DNA from: Zygnema cylindricum
Taxonomy: Eukaryota > Streptophyta > Zygnematophyceae > Zygnematales > Zygnemataceae
Direction of reading: 5' to 3'
Length of the DNA: 64,000 nucleotides
NCBI GenBank assembly: GCA_037447655.1
Contig: JBBHKE010003155.1
Span: 259,333-323,332, forward strand
Shown here one piece after another: positions 36,401 through 48,214 of this stretch. Made by a program: the position numbers and the translations under genes. How positions within the stretch are numbered: the first letter of the stretch is position 1; the number at the start of each line of letters is the position of its first letter. A model generated the notes under the pieces. It was not told the DNA's origin. It did not search any database and saw nothing but the letters and a program-made list of their open reading frames with translations.

Positions 36401-39400
36401 GGTATTGATGATGACAAAGAGTTTTTTTTTATTTTAATGGGTTTTGGACATGTTGGGTGTCCAGCCATTTCCCAGGAGGTGACAGTCGTCCCACCATCAC
36501 GTCTTATGGTGCTTCTCGGGCAAGCGTTGAAATGGCAACAACATCAAGGTCTGTCCAGATACCGAATACTCTCTATATTATGAATTTAAAACATGTATGT
36601 TAAACATAAATCTTACTACACAGTCATAAGCATGTAATTTTGTTAATACATTTTGGTTTGGTGGGAAATTTATGCAAGATGTTTAGCCATAGTTTCTGGT
36701 TGGGATCGAGAAGTATAGTGTATAGATATACCGTAAAAGCCACCCTGGTGGGCATAAAATAATAACTCTGTTGTCTTTTTCGACGTGTTCAATATTGTTT
36801 AAAGTTCAATTGCATGTAAAATGCACAGAACAATGTTCTATTTCATGAATATTATAGATTCACAATGCAACAGATGCTGGGTTTGAAGACGGAACTTACG
36901 ATGTGCAATTTCAACTTCTTAACCACAAGCGTTCACTTGCACACTTTCTTTGTTGTCGTTAGATTTTATCAAGTAATTAATATCTGTCATTAACTGTCAA
37001 AGCGTTCATATACACTGTTCCTATTTAGGTGCAATGTGGTGTGTTCATTCAGATCATAGTTCAATTTGAGGGGGAATTGGGTTGACGCGGGTTCAAATCC
37101 TATTAATTTCGTTGTCCACAAGTTTAATTTACAATTCAATTGAAAAGTATCGCTGAACCGATTCTGCGTTCGTTAATGTGGCCTGTATGGTAGTCTTGGT
37201 CTTCTCCTGCATGTTTACTTTTTCAACATTTCTCTTCTTTGCGATTGCAAGCTCTCCTCCTTTTCTGTTTTGTTTTTTAGCTTTCTTGAGTAGCTATTGC
37301 TAGAGGTTTAAATACAATTTCTGTCCCTGTTTTTTTTCTCCAACACAGGTCTTTTGCCACCTGGCACACAATTTGACTTATTCCGCGGAACAGCAGCAGT
37401 AAAGGCGGACGAAGAGGAGATATATCCAACGCAACTTCTTCATTGTATTAAGGTGTGGAAAATGAATTTCTGGATGTATTTCTTGATTATTTTCAACCAT
37501 TTTCTTGTGAGACAGTTGTGTTCTGACTGATTGAGCAGCGTTTAAGGTGTCTAATGGAGTTTTTTGTCAGTATTCGTGGTCCAGACGAAGTGGCTTATTT
37601 TTTCCCTCTGTGACTGAATATCTCATCCTTTAACTCGTTTTAGAAACGTCTTGTTTTTTTGGAACTTTATAAGACACCTTTTTTGAACCTTTTTTGACTT
37701 GCTTTGGGATTCTTCTTCAGAAAAAAATAGTAAACTTTTAGAGCGTCTTAAAAAAGAAAAAAAGAGTAACTTTTTTAGTAGCTTCATTATAAACTATGTG
37801 ACTAGTGCGAGTGAAGTGTGACGTGGAGTAGGTGTGATGTGGAGTGCAGTGCAAAGTACCGATTCTATGTGGGGGCTCTGCAGTTTGGGAAGAAGAGTCA
37901 CCCGGAATCTGCCGCATTCTCATTGGATGGACAATACCTTTCCTCGTCCTCCGTCGACGGATTCATTGAGGTTAGTACCCTTCAAAATCAGGAAAGTTCA
38001 GTGTTTATCACAGATAGTAAAATAATTGTTAGTCTTAATGCAGATTTAGAATCAAAAGCACTAATTTATTGTTAGATGATGTAGCAGTGTCATTAAACTT
38101 TTATGGTTTCGAGTGGAAAAGCACACGATCGAACTCTAATAGCAATGATTAGTTTACATTGAACAAAAGTAGCAAAAACATAGCCAGCAGGCAAAACTTG
38201 CAGTGGTGGAGACAAAAGAAAAGCAAAAACTGGCAAAGATATTTTGAAAATATCGAAAGTGCCGGAAAATAGCGAACATAATAAATGATCATATTGCAGA
38301 AATGGCAATTTCACAGCAAAAGATTGGACAGTCAAGTAACAATGGCAATCACAATCGATAGGCATTTTCTAAGATTTTCCTTTTTTCATTCAGCAGGTGG
38401 AAGGTTCGATTAGTTTTTTATGAATTATGCACGTCTGTCCTTTTTTCCACTATTTTCTTTCAATTCTTAAACGAAAAATTTGATAAGTACATTGATCACC
38501 ACCATAATTGGTCCTCAATATTATGCCGAAGTATATTGGTTTTTCTTTGGAGAAATACATGACGTTTTTTTTTTACAAAACATGAGATACTGGGGAGCGT
38601 TCTTCTCGTTCATGTATCTTTATTTTTTTCTCTCTTTTTTTTCCTTTTTTTTTGGGGGGGGAACAGATATGGGATTACCTGAGTGGCAAGCTCAAGAAGG
38701 ATTTACAATATCAGGCTGATGTGAGTTCTTTTTTTGCTAAAATTTAAGTTAATCTGGTGGATTTTTGGTAAACAACTGCGATGGGTATGTGGTGTTTGTA
38801 ATCAGAATTTGTTCCTATAGCCCCTTTGGGGCTTTTTTTTCTCAGTTTCTTCTTTTTCCCTCTATAGTTCGCACATTTTCACTCCAGAAAAAGGTGAATG
38901 TCAACTTTGTCTGTTTGATTATGATTGTTTAATGAGAATAGAACACAACTCTTTGAAATTTCCTCTACTAACTGTGTTCTACTGTTTTCCTTAAATAATT
39001 GAGAAGAAAGGTCAAAATATCTTATCGACTTGTTTTGGTTCTCTTGCTCCTGCTGTTTAGAGAAAGCATATTGAGCATTTAAGAATGGTCAAGTAGACAT
39101 GTTTTTTTACAGTGATTTAGTAAAATTTTCATTTTTTTCTGAAATCTGTCAGGATGCCTTCAAAATGCTTGCCTTCATGATGATGTCTTCCTTTTATTTA
39201 TTGCAGCTGTTCAGAAAAAACACGTTAGAGTTTCTCGGAATCGTCTATTATTTACTGTACAGTATTTTTAGCTTTCAGTTGTTTAGAGGAAACTTGACAG
39301 AATTTAAAAGAATGTTCCGGGTTTTTTGTAATTTGTCAGGATGCCTTTATGATGCACGAAGACGCCGTTTTATGTGTCGCATGGAGCCGTGATAGTGAAC

Positions 39401-42400
39401 TCCTGGCCTCGGGATCACAAGATGGGAAAATCAAGGTGAGTTAAGAGTCTAAAAGAGAGAAAACAAAAAATTCCTTCAATGTGTTTCCCCTTAATGTTTT
39501 CCCCTTAAGCTCTTTCGTCTTAACTTGTTTCTTCTCTGATGATTTTGCCTCTATTATGGGTTTGGAGGAAAGGCACTGTTGAATGGTATTAACGCCATGA
39601 AGAAACTGATAGAGATTGGAGTATTTCCGCACTCGGGGATGATTGGATTAAGCTCATTTTACTGGAATACCACTGTTTGGTTATTTCATTTAATGAATGC
39701 TTGACGAGACTCTTCGGAAGCAAAATGGCTTGGGCTGGATGTTTTTGTTTTAGTCACTGCATTCGTTAGAAGAATATTCAGCAAAGCGTCATAAATGTAA
39801 CTATTTGTTACATATTACATATTATATGCCAAGTGCCAAATACAGAAAATAGAAATAGAAATCTTTGCATGGCAGAAGTTTCATTTGTCGTTACCTATCA
39901 AGATGTCAAATTTTGGATGCCTCCCTCAAATTTATTTGTTACTTTACATGAAAATGGTCCTAGTTGACATTTCAACGTAAGGAGAGGAAACTGAATTTTA
40001 AGGTAAATGAAGGAACTAAAAGTGACAAGATTGAGGGAGGAAAGAAGAACGAGCAGAGGTGAAAGCAGCCGAAGGGGAAAAGGAACAGGTGGACTCCGGA
40101 TGCTACACAAAACTTCGTTACTTTTATGATGTCGCAGGGTTATTTCCCGTTGGGCCACTTCCGGTTCATGAAACACTTGTTTTGAAACTTGGGATTAACT
40201 GCAGAAATAGACCTTCAAAAGCTCAATGATTGGGACAGCACCCGGTAACCGAGTGGGCCTATTATTTTATCACGCCTGTAGCCTGCAGAAAGGAAACGAA
40301 TACACTCAAATTGCCCGCGAATTTTTGAGAATCTTTCTTGGCCCTCGTCAAAACTATTTGATTCGTCCAAATTTTGGAGTTGCTCCCTGGAAAACATTGA
40401 GCTGCGTAAAATAGCTGGAAAAAGAAGATTTTCTACATGTTTTTGTTCTTCCTGTACTTTTAGGCGAGGCGAATTTTGAATGGTTAAAATCATGATCCGG
40501 GTCATGCAATGGACCTATCAATCGGTTTCTCGGGCAAAAAGAGTGTTTTATGAACAGGAAGTGGCCCAATGGTACCCAACCCTTCTAAGATTACCCTTGG
40601 ATGAAGTTTCCTCCAACGATGGATACCGCAAAAAAATATATATATACAAAAATTAGTGAGTTCAGTTTGTACTGAACCAAACCCTAAAAGAAAAGCCCCA
40701 TATTTGGCATTCGTGTCGAATATTCAGATGCGCCCGAATTTTTTCCAAACTTGCAGACTACACCTTGAATCGTTATTAGCGTATAGAAATTATTAGTGTA
40801 AAGAAAAAATTAGCATCATTCATTCTAATCTAGTGCCAGGAGACGTGGCAGATTATGGTCCACGTCCTTAAATAGTGTAATTTATTATATTTAAGGTATC
40901 AATGTCAAAATTTTGGGGTGCCGATATAGCGTACATAAGGCTAATAACGATTCACGGTGTAGTGGTGGCCATGGTTTTTGTGTTCGTGCCATGCGTTCCC
41001 GAATGTAGAGCCTGATTTTACATTTGGGACAAGGAAACCTTCTAGAGTTCTTAGTTTCTTTTTGTATTTCATCAAACTTCATGCAAAGTAAACGGAATTT
41101 CTACTCTCCACATATCTTCTAGTAGATGAATGTACTAAACTCATATTTTCTGAAATCTGCAGGTTTGGAGAATTCGTACTGGACAGTGCTTGCGACGGTT
41201 TGAAAAAGCCCATACTCAAGGTGTAACAAGTGTCACATTTTCGAGGGATGGAAGTCAACTTCTCAGCTGCTCATTTGATGGAACCGCAAAGTAGGAATCA
41301 TAATTTTTTTCGGGAAAATACCTCCTATTTCTAATTTTGTATTTGTGCATAATCAATAAAGCTGTATGTATTCGTTTATTTACTTTCCGTTTATGTCTTA
41401 TCCAGTTTCATTTTCTGTCAATTTTGAAAAGGAGGGATGATGATGTCTTGTTTTATGGGGGGACATTTATATGTTATGCTCAGTGATATTCCTTATTCCC
41501 CTTGCCTAGGTTTTTTATGTCAATCCAACTATTGCTAATTAATATTTGCAATTGACTTTATGGCAGAATCCATGGCCTCAAGTCGGGTAAGACATTGAAG
41601 GAATTTCGGGGCCATAATTCATATGTTAATGATGCAATGTATTCAATTGAAGGAACAAAAGTTGTGACGGCATCGAGCGACGGGAGTGTCAAGGTCAGTT
41701 GGGAAACAATGTCAGGTTAAAAAGTTGCATCTCTCACCACATTTAGTGTTGTAATACTATGGATAACCAACTTGGGATTTGATACGCTCTGTTTGTCACT
41801 CTTATCTTTTGCCCTCTCCCTTGCTCTCCCTCTCCCTCTCCCTCCCTCCCCCCATTCACTCTCCTTTCGCCCGCCACTCTCTGTTTGTCTCTTTTGCGCG
41901 ATCTTTTGCAGGTTTGGGATGCGAAATCACAAGATTGTGTGCAGACATTCAAGCCTCCTCCTCCCTTAAGGGTAAAACCAGTGCCTATAAATCATTTTTT
42001 ATCAAACATATAATTTAATATAGGGAGAGTACTAAATTGTTTAGTCCACTAAACAATGAATTGTCAGAGAATTGTCTGATTCAGCAAGAAAATGAATGGA
42101 GGAGACCAGGAATTGAACCAATATTCATGGACTTGCCATAAAGAAGATTTTGAGGTGCACCAAAATCAACATAAAGTTTCCGTTTGATCCCCACACCTTT
42201 TTTGTTTTTAGGGTCAACTTTATGTGAGATACTTGCTCTTAAGAGAGTTATTTTAGACGGGATCAACGGTCTTCCAATTGCCCTCTCTGTTTCTGAACTG
42301 TTTAGAATTTAACCATTAAACGCAGTTGCCTTGTGAAGGAAAGGCTATTAGATAAGGAAGGTGTATAGTAATAGCCCGCTTGAAATTGGTATCTTCGCCC

Positions 42401-44378
42401 CCTTTAACTCCATTCCATATTAATCCTTGTTTTGTACTAAACATATGTTGCTAACTTCCTTTGAAAAGCGACTAAAATGTAGTTGCCCCTAAACATTGTG
42501 AACCGCACCAATATTATTAAACGATATGATATTGTAAAATTTTGAATAGTGGTGGCCGGTTGTATCTTAAGTGTTTTTAATTTCATATTTATTGATATTG
42601 CACCTTTGAAAACCATTACAGATCATATATGTTCCTATTCTAATGCCTTCAGTTTTTTTTGTTTTTTTTTTCAACTTTTTTTTTTGGGTGGGATTTTTAG
42701 GGTGGTGATGCTTCAGTGAATTCTGTTTTGGCCTTACCAAAAAATCTCGAACAAATAGTCGTTTGCAACAGGTCCTCCACTATTTACATTATGACTTTTC
42801 AAGGGCAGGTAAGTAAAGCTCAATTTTTATTTTTTGTAGGATTTTTTTCTGAGGAGATTTTTTTTTTTGAAAATAGTTCCAGATGCGGGATTTCTCCGAA
42901 GGGATAATGTTCTTCATTCAAGAACTAAAGGGACTCTCGTAAGGATTTAAAGTCGCTTTTTGCTGAACTTTTGTTGGTGCGGATATGGTGTACATTCGCT
43001 CTCTTAAAGTTTTCTAAAAATTTGCTCTTGCAATCAAAAAAGAAAATCAATTGTATTTTCTCGATTTGTGGTTGTGTTTTGCAGGTGGTAAAAAGTTTCT
43101 CATCAGGAAAGAGGGAAGGTGGTGATTTTGTTGGAGCTTGCCTTTCACCAAAAGGAGATTGGATCTATTGTGTAGGAGAAGATAGGTGTGCCCCCCTCCC
43201 CCCCCCCCCCCCCCCCCCCCCCTGGTGACTCCTTTTTTTTGCTCTGGATCAGGATCTCTAGAATTGTGACCGACAGTTTTTAGAAACGTCACCTGAAACC
43301 TGTCGAAATCACACAATTTTGAATCTATCGACATAATTTTGTGCAGGAGTTTAAATCTCTTAATTATCTCACATTTTGGCACTTTTCTCGCAGTTTCAAG
43401 TAAAAAAATATGTGTTTGTCTTTGTTTCCCTTTCATTTTTACTTTTGTTCTTTCTTTCCGCTCTACAAGTTGATCATGGTTGTCAAACTCTTTACAAGGA
43501 ATGTATAATTTCCTAGTTTTTTTTTAGAGGTAAATTTTTCTAATGTCGGAAATGTGACTTTGTTGACGCTTTTTTCAGAACGTTGTATTGTTTCGGTTAC
43601 CAGTCGGGAAAACTGGAACATCTGATGAAAGTGAGTGGACAAATGTGCCTATTGTAGGAAGAACGACAAAGATAACATAAGAACATTTTGTGATTCATTT
43701 TCTCTGATTTTGATTATACTTTTTGACTCATTTTTTTTAGTTACATGGTCAGAGGTTTTTACATAATTGGTTATGGGTGTTCATTCTCCCTTTCTTCCTC
43801 CCATACTTGCAAAAGTTATATTGACGTAGTCTTTTCCTTTTTCAAAATTGGGTGTATATCTTCTAAGTTCTGGTTTATTACTTGTCTCCAGTTGTACATC
43901 TTTGCCTTTTAAAAGCCTCTTTCATTGATTAACAGATTACAAACCTTATTTCCTTGTCGTTTCAGTTTCGTGATTTTGTCTTTTAGTATTTGTTTCATCT
44001 TCATTTTTGTGTGATGAGCTGTGAATAGCACTATTAGAGTAAAGATATTATTAGTGTGGGGCTTATATTAGTCTTGTCAACTCTAATCCAGTTCCAAATG
44101 ACGTGGCTGGTTTTGAACCGTTTAAAGAATAGTTAAGGAACAAGCAGTTGGTCTCTTTAACGCTAATTTGTGGCCCGTGGTAAAAAATAACCGTTTCCAA
44201 TTGTGTTAGTAACGCTAATAGCGGTTTGCGGTGAAATATCACATTTTAACTTGTTTTTTTACATTTTTTTGTAATTCAGGTCCATGACAAAGATGTGATT
44301 GGTGTAACCCATCATCCTCATCGAAATCTTTTGGCAACGTGGAGCGAAGATAGTACATTGAAATTGTGGCAACCTTAA
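33463..44378 (+). CDS. SMU1: SMU1, spliceosomal WD40-repeat protein
   Basis: SMU1 is a nuclear splicing factor that partners RED and acts in spliceosome activation. Sixteen GT-AG exons join in phase: 33463-33491, 34404-34614, 35306-35458, 35637-35685, 36465-36548, 37349-37452, 37884-37970, 38667-38720, 39340-39435, 41163-41290, 41567-41693, 41912-41971, 42701-42808, 43085-43185, 43579-43630 and 44280-44378 (TAA). They encode exactly 513 residues, the length of human SMU1. The N-terminal LisH helix ([16 protein letters not shown]) is followed by the CTLH region ([40 protein letters not shown]), the linker [20 protein letters not shown], then WD40 repeats ([75 protein letters not shown]). The start is a 29-bp exon. 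Every expected family block is present and no frame damage is seen. Introns 2, 7, 9 and 15 carry MITE-family sequence. Confidence 0.97.
33900..33970. promoter_or_regulatory. Telo-box-like motifs in SMU1 intron 1
   Basis: Two TTAGGGTTTT motifs occur within 35 bp near the 5' end of SMU1 intron 1 (about 33929 and 33951). They resemble plant telo-boxes; a regulatory role is inferred. Confidence 0.35.
34832..34985. mobile_element. MITE-family remnant in SMU1 intron 2
   Basis: CCTTATTAGAGTAAAAACAG at the left and TGTTATTAACTCTCATATC at the right match the family termini in inverted order. The boundaries are eroded. Confidence 0.4.
40150..40569. mobile_element. 420-bp MITE with ~29-bp terminal inverted repeats
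   Basis: The left end TTGGGCCACTTCCGGTTCAT and the inverted right end TTGGGCCACTTCCTGTTCAT match over 27 of 29 bases. It sits in SMU1 intron 9. The interior has a block (about 40495-40540) related to one in the element at 60831-61240. No transposase and no clear target duplication were found. Confidence 0.75.
40757..40962. mobile_element. MITE, TACACCGTGAATCG-type family
   Basis: The left end is CTACACCTTGAATCGTTATT and the right end is TAATAACGATTCACGGTGTA, followed by G. A 2-bp TA duplication is possible. It lies in SMU1 intron 9, 190 bp from another MITE. It is the clearest short member of the family. Confidence 0.8.
43193..43222. repeat. Poly-C tract after SMU1 exon 14 donor
   Basis: A run of about 25 C residues, with one T near its start, begins 12 bp after the donor GTGTGC at 43186. 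It could affect splicing or simply be an unstable tract. Confidence 0.8.
44018..44236. mobile_element. MITE, TACACCGTGAATCG-type family
   Basis: The left end CTGTGAATAGCACTATTAGA and the right end GCTAATAGCGGTTTGCGGTG are inverted relatives. The interior (ATGACGTGGCTGGTTTTGAA, then CCGTTTAA) matches 6775-6994. It lies in SMU1 intron 15 and ends about 45 bp before the last exon. Confidence 0.7.
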
Positions 44379-44482
44379 AAAATTGGTTTATTTCAGATTC
44401 GTTTGTGGTTTTCCTTTTTTCCATGTCTTCTTGTTGCTCTCAAAAATTTTTCCAGAATACAATGATTAGCGTAGAAAATCTT

Positions 44483-44527
44483 GTCTTTGCCTTTGTCTTT
44501 GTCTTTGTCTTTGTCTTTGTCTTTGTA
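44483..44527. repeat. (CTTTGT)n microsatellite
   Basis: About six tandem CTTTGT units lie 100 bp after the SMU1 stop. They directly abut the target-site duplication of the hAT element that follows. Confidence 0.9.
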
Positions 44528-44532
44528 ATTGC

Positions 44533-45354
44533 TAGTGTTGTGTATCGGTAAGGATTTTCCGATAACCGATATGGGCCATTTTTCGGGGACCCGATAATCG
44601 ATATATTGGTACAATATATCGCTATCGGTCTTATCGCCGATAAGTAGCCGATAATATCGGATACTTATCGGCGATAATGCCGATAACGATAACTATCGGC
44701 GATAACTGTACGAACCGTACAGATAAATGTACGGCCTGTACACTCATATGTACGTCATATTCCCCCGACAGTAGCCGGCATAATATATGTACGGCTTTAG
44801 TACGGCTCCAGTTAAATCGATGTACCTTCCACATCCGACGCCGTGGCTTTGTCCCTTTCTTTTTTGAGATCCACTACAAACCTGCCACGTGTCAATCCGT
44901 CGACTTTTTTGGCCAAAGCCGCCAAAAAAGCCATTCTGAGATGTCGGCGCTCACGCTGACCGTCCGCTCTTATTTTATCATTGAATGTCGTCCGTTCGAT
45001 TCTAGCCGCGCGCATAATGTTATTCTGCATCCGTTGTACTTTGAGTCCGCCGTCTTTTTACCGTTTCATGATAATCAGTTTATCGGTACAATTCCGTACA
45101 TTCCCGTCAAATTTATGTACAGTTAACCGCCCAAAAAGTACTACAAAGTGCAACGTATTTTTTCGTCAAATTCCGTACATTTCCCGTAAAAAGCCGTACA
45201 TTTCACGTAAATTTCCGTTCAGTTTACCGGACAGAAAGCATTCCGGACAGAAAGTACAGAAAGTACAAATATATCGGGACCGCTGACCGTTCGATAACGA
45301 TAACTATCGGTATCGGTGTTATCGCGATAAGTTTTTTACCGATACACAACACTA
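44533..45354. mobile_element. Non-autonomous hAT element, 822 bp, intact ends
   Basis: The terminal inverted repeats are TAGTGTTGTGTATCGGTAA at the left and its complement at the right, apart from the last base or two. The element is flanked by a perfect 8-bp target duplication GTAATTGC (44525-44532 and 45355-45362), as hAT transposases make. Many CGATA/TATCG motifs crowd the outer 170 bp at the left and the outer 70 bp at the right, as expected of subterminal transposase-binding sites. The interior resembles the element at 3988-4448. The 149-codon open frame inside (44677-45126) has no transposase motif, so I do not call it a gene. Confidence 0.92.
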
Positions 45355-45362
45355 GTAATTGC

Positions 45363-46405
45363 ATTCTATACAAAATAGAAATAAACAAGTAGGAAATTGA
45401 GTTACAGGACAGAGGATATTGTCAAAATTCAGTGAAGCAAAAAATGTAAAAAATTGAGCTTTATGCAATCTACTCTCATCAACTTTAGATAACCGTGTTG
45501 AAATGGATATGGAGTTGAAGACTTGATATTATACACCGGTTTATATCCGTTTGAGTGTGCAAGCATAGCTGAAACACCTTTTTGTGCACAACATATTGAG
45601 GCTTGGTGAAAGGCTTTTGAAAAAATCAAAATAAAGAATGATGGAAAGACCCTTAGGCAACGGAGAAGGTAATATGAAAATTTGGATTTTCTCACACCAA
45701 AAAGAAGTGATTTCTAAGTTTTCTATTTAAATGGAAATCTCAGGCAAGAACTAAATTTATATGGCTATTTTGAGGGCTGTGATTGGCAGTGTTTGAAAGA
45801 AAAACGAAATGCCACTAAAAGATGACAAGGGTGTATGGAATTGCTCTCGGTCTTTATAATATTCTTTAGAAAAAAATTCATCAGTGCATCCAGGTGATAA
45901 TGTGAATACTAATCTTTCTTCCGAGCACACTTGTCAGCTTATCAATCCCACAGGTGAAGAAAAGCTTAGATTCTTATTTGCGATGAGCAGTCTCCCAGTA
46001 AAAGGACACCAGTGCACACAGAAAAGTTGACTTAAATAGCATATTCACGCTATTGCCGATATAAGTTATACTGCTCGCGCTTACCTGCACGAGTGTACAA
46101 TATGTGACTGTGATATAGCTTTGTAACTTCTCTCATTCCTATATCTCGAACCAAAATTGGCCCTGTAGCGAAGACTCAGTCACAAGTAAATAAAATAAAA
46201 CTATGAAGTGTCTTTTAAAATCCTACATCCTTCAAAAAAATGTGGACCAGATTTCCCGCTCAATTTATATTTCACACTCAAACACCCAAAAATCTCGAGA
46301 AGCGTCATTTTCTGACAATCACAGACGACTAAGTTGCCTCTAATGTCTGTCAAAAAGGGATGCCAAAAAGGTTTGTTAAAGAATGTGTTACTGTACACGA
46401 AAAGT
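45363..46405. other. Intergenic, no gene seen
   Basis: This is AT-rich sequence. A minus-strand frame of 88 codons at 45429-45695 has no recognisable features. Confidence 0.5.
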
Positions 46406-48154
46406 TCACCTCTCGTGTTTAAAATAATTTACACCGTTGATGTTGAGAAGTCCATCATTTTCTGGAAACTTGAAAAAAAAGGCTTCCTCTGTTCTCCCAT
46501 CATCATACAAGAGCTTGATCTGATTCTCGGAGATGGTATAAGAACCTTTTCCCCCTGAGTCATTATATTGGTTATAATGTGCATTATCATCGGGATATCG
46601 TACTAAAGTCCCAGCTTCAATAAAAACTTTTTTCCGAAGCTCTTTTGAATGCCGTCTTGGAACCAAGCATCGATCCGACGTACATCCCTTAACTTTAAAT
46701 TTTCCTTCTTTTGAAAAATAAAAAGAAGTCTGGCCAGGCAATCCTCTCGAAGAGGCGCTCTCGACAGCATCTGAATAACTCTCGTGTCGAAAAATCCCTT
46801 CTAATGTAAAATTATTGCAAGGATCGACTCGTTTAAACGTAGTACAAGAGTCAACTAAAACGGATTCTTGACCTAATTGAAAGGAGATCTCTCTCCCATT
46901 GTATTCAAATCCATATATAACGTCTCCGTTGGCTCTATAAGGAAGAAATCGATGGGGGTTTTGTCGACGTTCTTGCTCGTAGTTAAAAGAGTGGGAGTCA
47001 CATTGAGGTATTCCGAGGTAGAGCTCCCCTGTGTTAAGAATTGCCCAATACTCATTCCAATGTTTGAAATCGTATCTAAACAAAACACAGGAGAATAAGA
47101 ATCACTTTCAGTCAGCGGATTTTTGTTTTTTGTACTGCAGTCTACCGTATTTCCTGGTGAAGAAACAAGAGAATGTGGAAATGAAACGGAGAAAAAAATG
47201 AAAAATTCTTGCATTATACAACAAAAATGCAAGACAAGGACACAAATTGAACAGATATCATCAAAGAGTATTGAAACTCATTCGAGAGAGGGTAAGAAAA
47301 TTCTTCTGTTACTTGAAAATAAAGTGTACGGCAACTTAACTCCTAGTGGAAACGAGATCGAGGAAAATAAGTAAACTTCTTTCATATAGTTTAAAGTTAA
47401 GGAGAAATAGATAAGATATTAACAGGCTTTGGGGAAAGAAACAGGAAAAAAAAGAATGAAAGGAGGAATATGAACACAAATACATGGAAAATTAAAACAA
47501 GTCGAGAAATGAACCTAAGAACGATGAAGTGAGAGTGAAACGGAGAAGGAGAGAAGAGGAGAGAAAAAAAAGAGTGAAAGGAGAGGGGGAGGGGAGGGGG
47601 AGGGAGAGGGGGAGGGTGAGGGGGACGGGGCGGGGGAGGGGGGAGGGAGAAAGAAAGGGAAAGGTAACAGGAGAGAAGACGGACAGAGAGAGGGAGAGAA
47701 AAGAGAAAGTGGAAGGAGAAGAGAGGGAAATGGAGAGGGATAGTACACACCCAAAAGTGTACAGTTTTGGCACAAGTCTTTGAGCATCTGCCACGTAGAG
47801 ACTCTCCACCTTCACCTCCTCGTTTTTAAATTCATGCCTTCTTCTCAAATTTTTCTCATTCCTTTCATTCTCCACTCTCTCTCTGTTCATTTCAGTGCTT
47901 CCACACTCTTTGTTTGAAGATGCAGAGATTTCTTTCGCATGATGTTTCTCCACTTCCGTAAATAATGATGTGCACACCCCATTAGAATTATTTTCAATAG
48001 ACTCTTTATGTGAATTTATTTTGGAAATGTTGTTTTCTTCGGGTAGAACCCTTTTCAGCCTTGTAATTCCAGTTTCCAGTGCTGAGGATAATGGTGTGAC
48101 AGCCTGTCCCATCGCTCTCATGCCTGCATTGAATCTCTCTTTCAAAGCTTCCAT
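46406..48154 (-). CDS. Unrecognised two-exon protein
   Basis: Two minus-strand exons join in phase: 47751-48154 (ATG) and 46406-47075 (TGA), giving 357 residues. Exon 1 starts MEALKERFNAGMRAMGQAV and continues as a charged, probably helical and disordered region. Exon 2 is compact, beta-rich in appearance, with WNEYWAILNTGELYLGIPQ, VIYGFEYNGREISFQLG, TLEGIFRHES and a C-terminal GSYTISENQIKLLYDDGR followed by NINGVNYFKHE. The 'G-Y-I-x-L-Y-DGR' ending recalls lipocalin-like beta-barrel domains, but I cannot name the family. The reading frame is undamaged. The start follows a (GA)21 microsatellite by 16 bp. If that tract is intron, an upstream exon could exist. A purine tract fills most of the intron. 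Confidence 0.6.
47520..47740. repeat. Purine-rich tract in intron
   Basis: A GAGGGG/GGAGAG-type run of about 200 bp lies in the 47076-47750 intron (a polypyrimidine tract on the coding strand). Open frames across it are low-complexity. Confidence 0.85.
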
Positions 48155-48160
48155 TCCTTT

Positions 48161-48170
<10 letters not shown>

Positions 48171-48212
<42 letters not shown>
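48171..48212. repeat. (GA)21 microsatellite
   Basis: A pure GA dinucleotide run lies immediately upstream of the start codon of the two-exon minus-strand gene. It could be a GAGA-type promoter or 5'-UTR element. Confidence 0.9.

Positions 48213-48214
<2 letters not shown>

Noticed and set aside
37060-37130. GGTTCAAATCC resembling a tRNA T-arm
   Set aside because: The bases around the loop do not form a T-stem or acceptor stem, so no tRNA is supported.
42085-42170. GGTTCAATTCC (minus) resembling a tRNA B-box
   Set aside because: The required 5-bp stem does not pair and no anticodon arm could be drawn.
44677-45126. 149-codon frame inside the hAT element
   Set aside because: It shows no transposase motif or codon pattern; it arises from subterminal repeats in a non-autonomous element.
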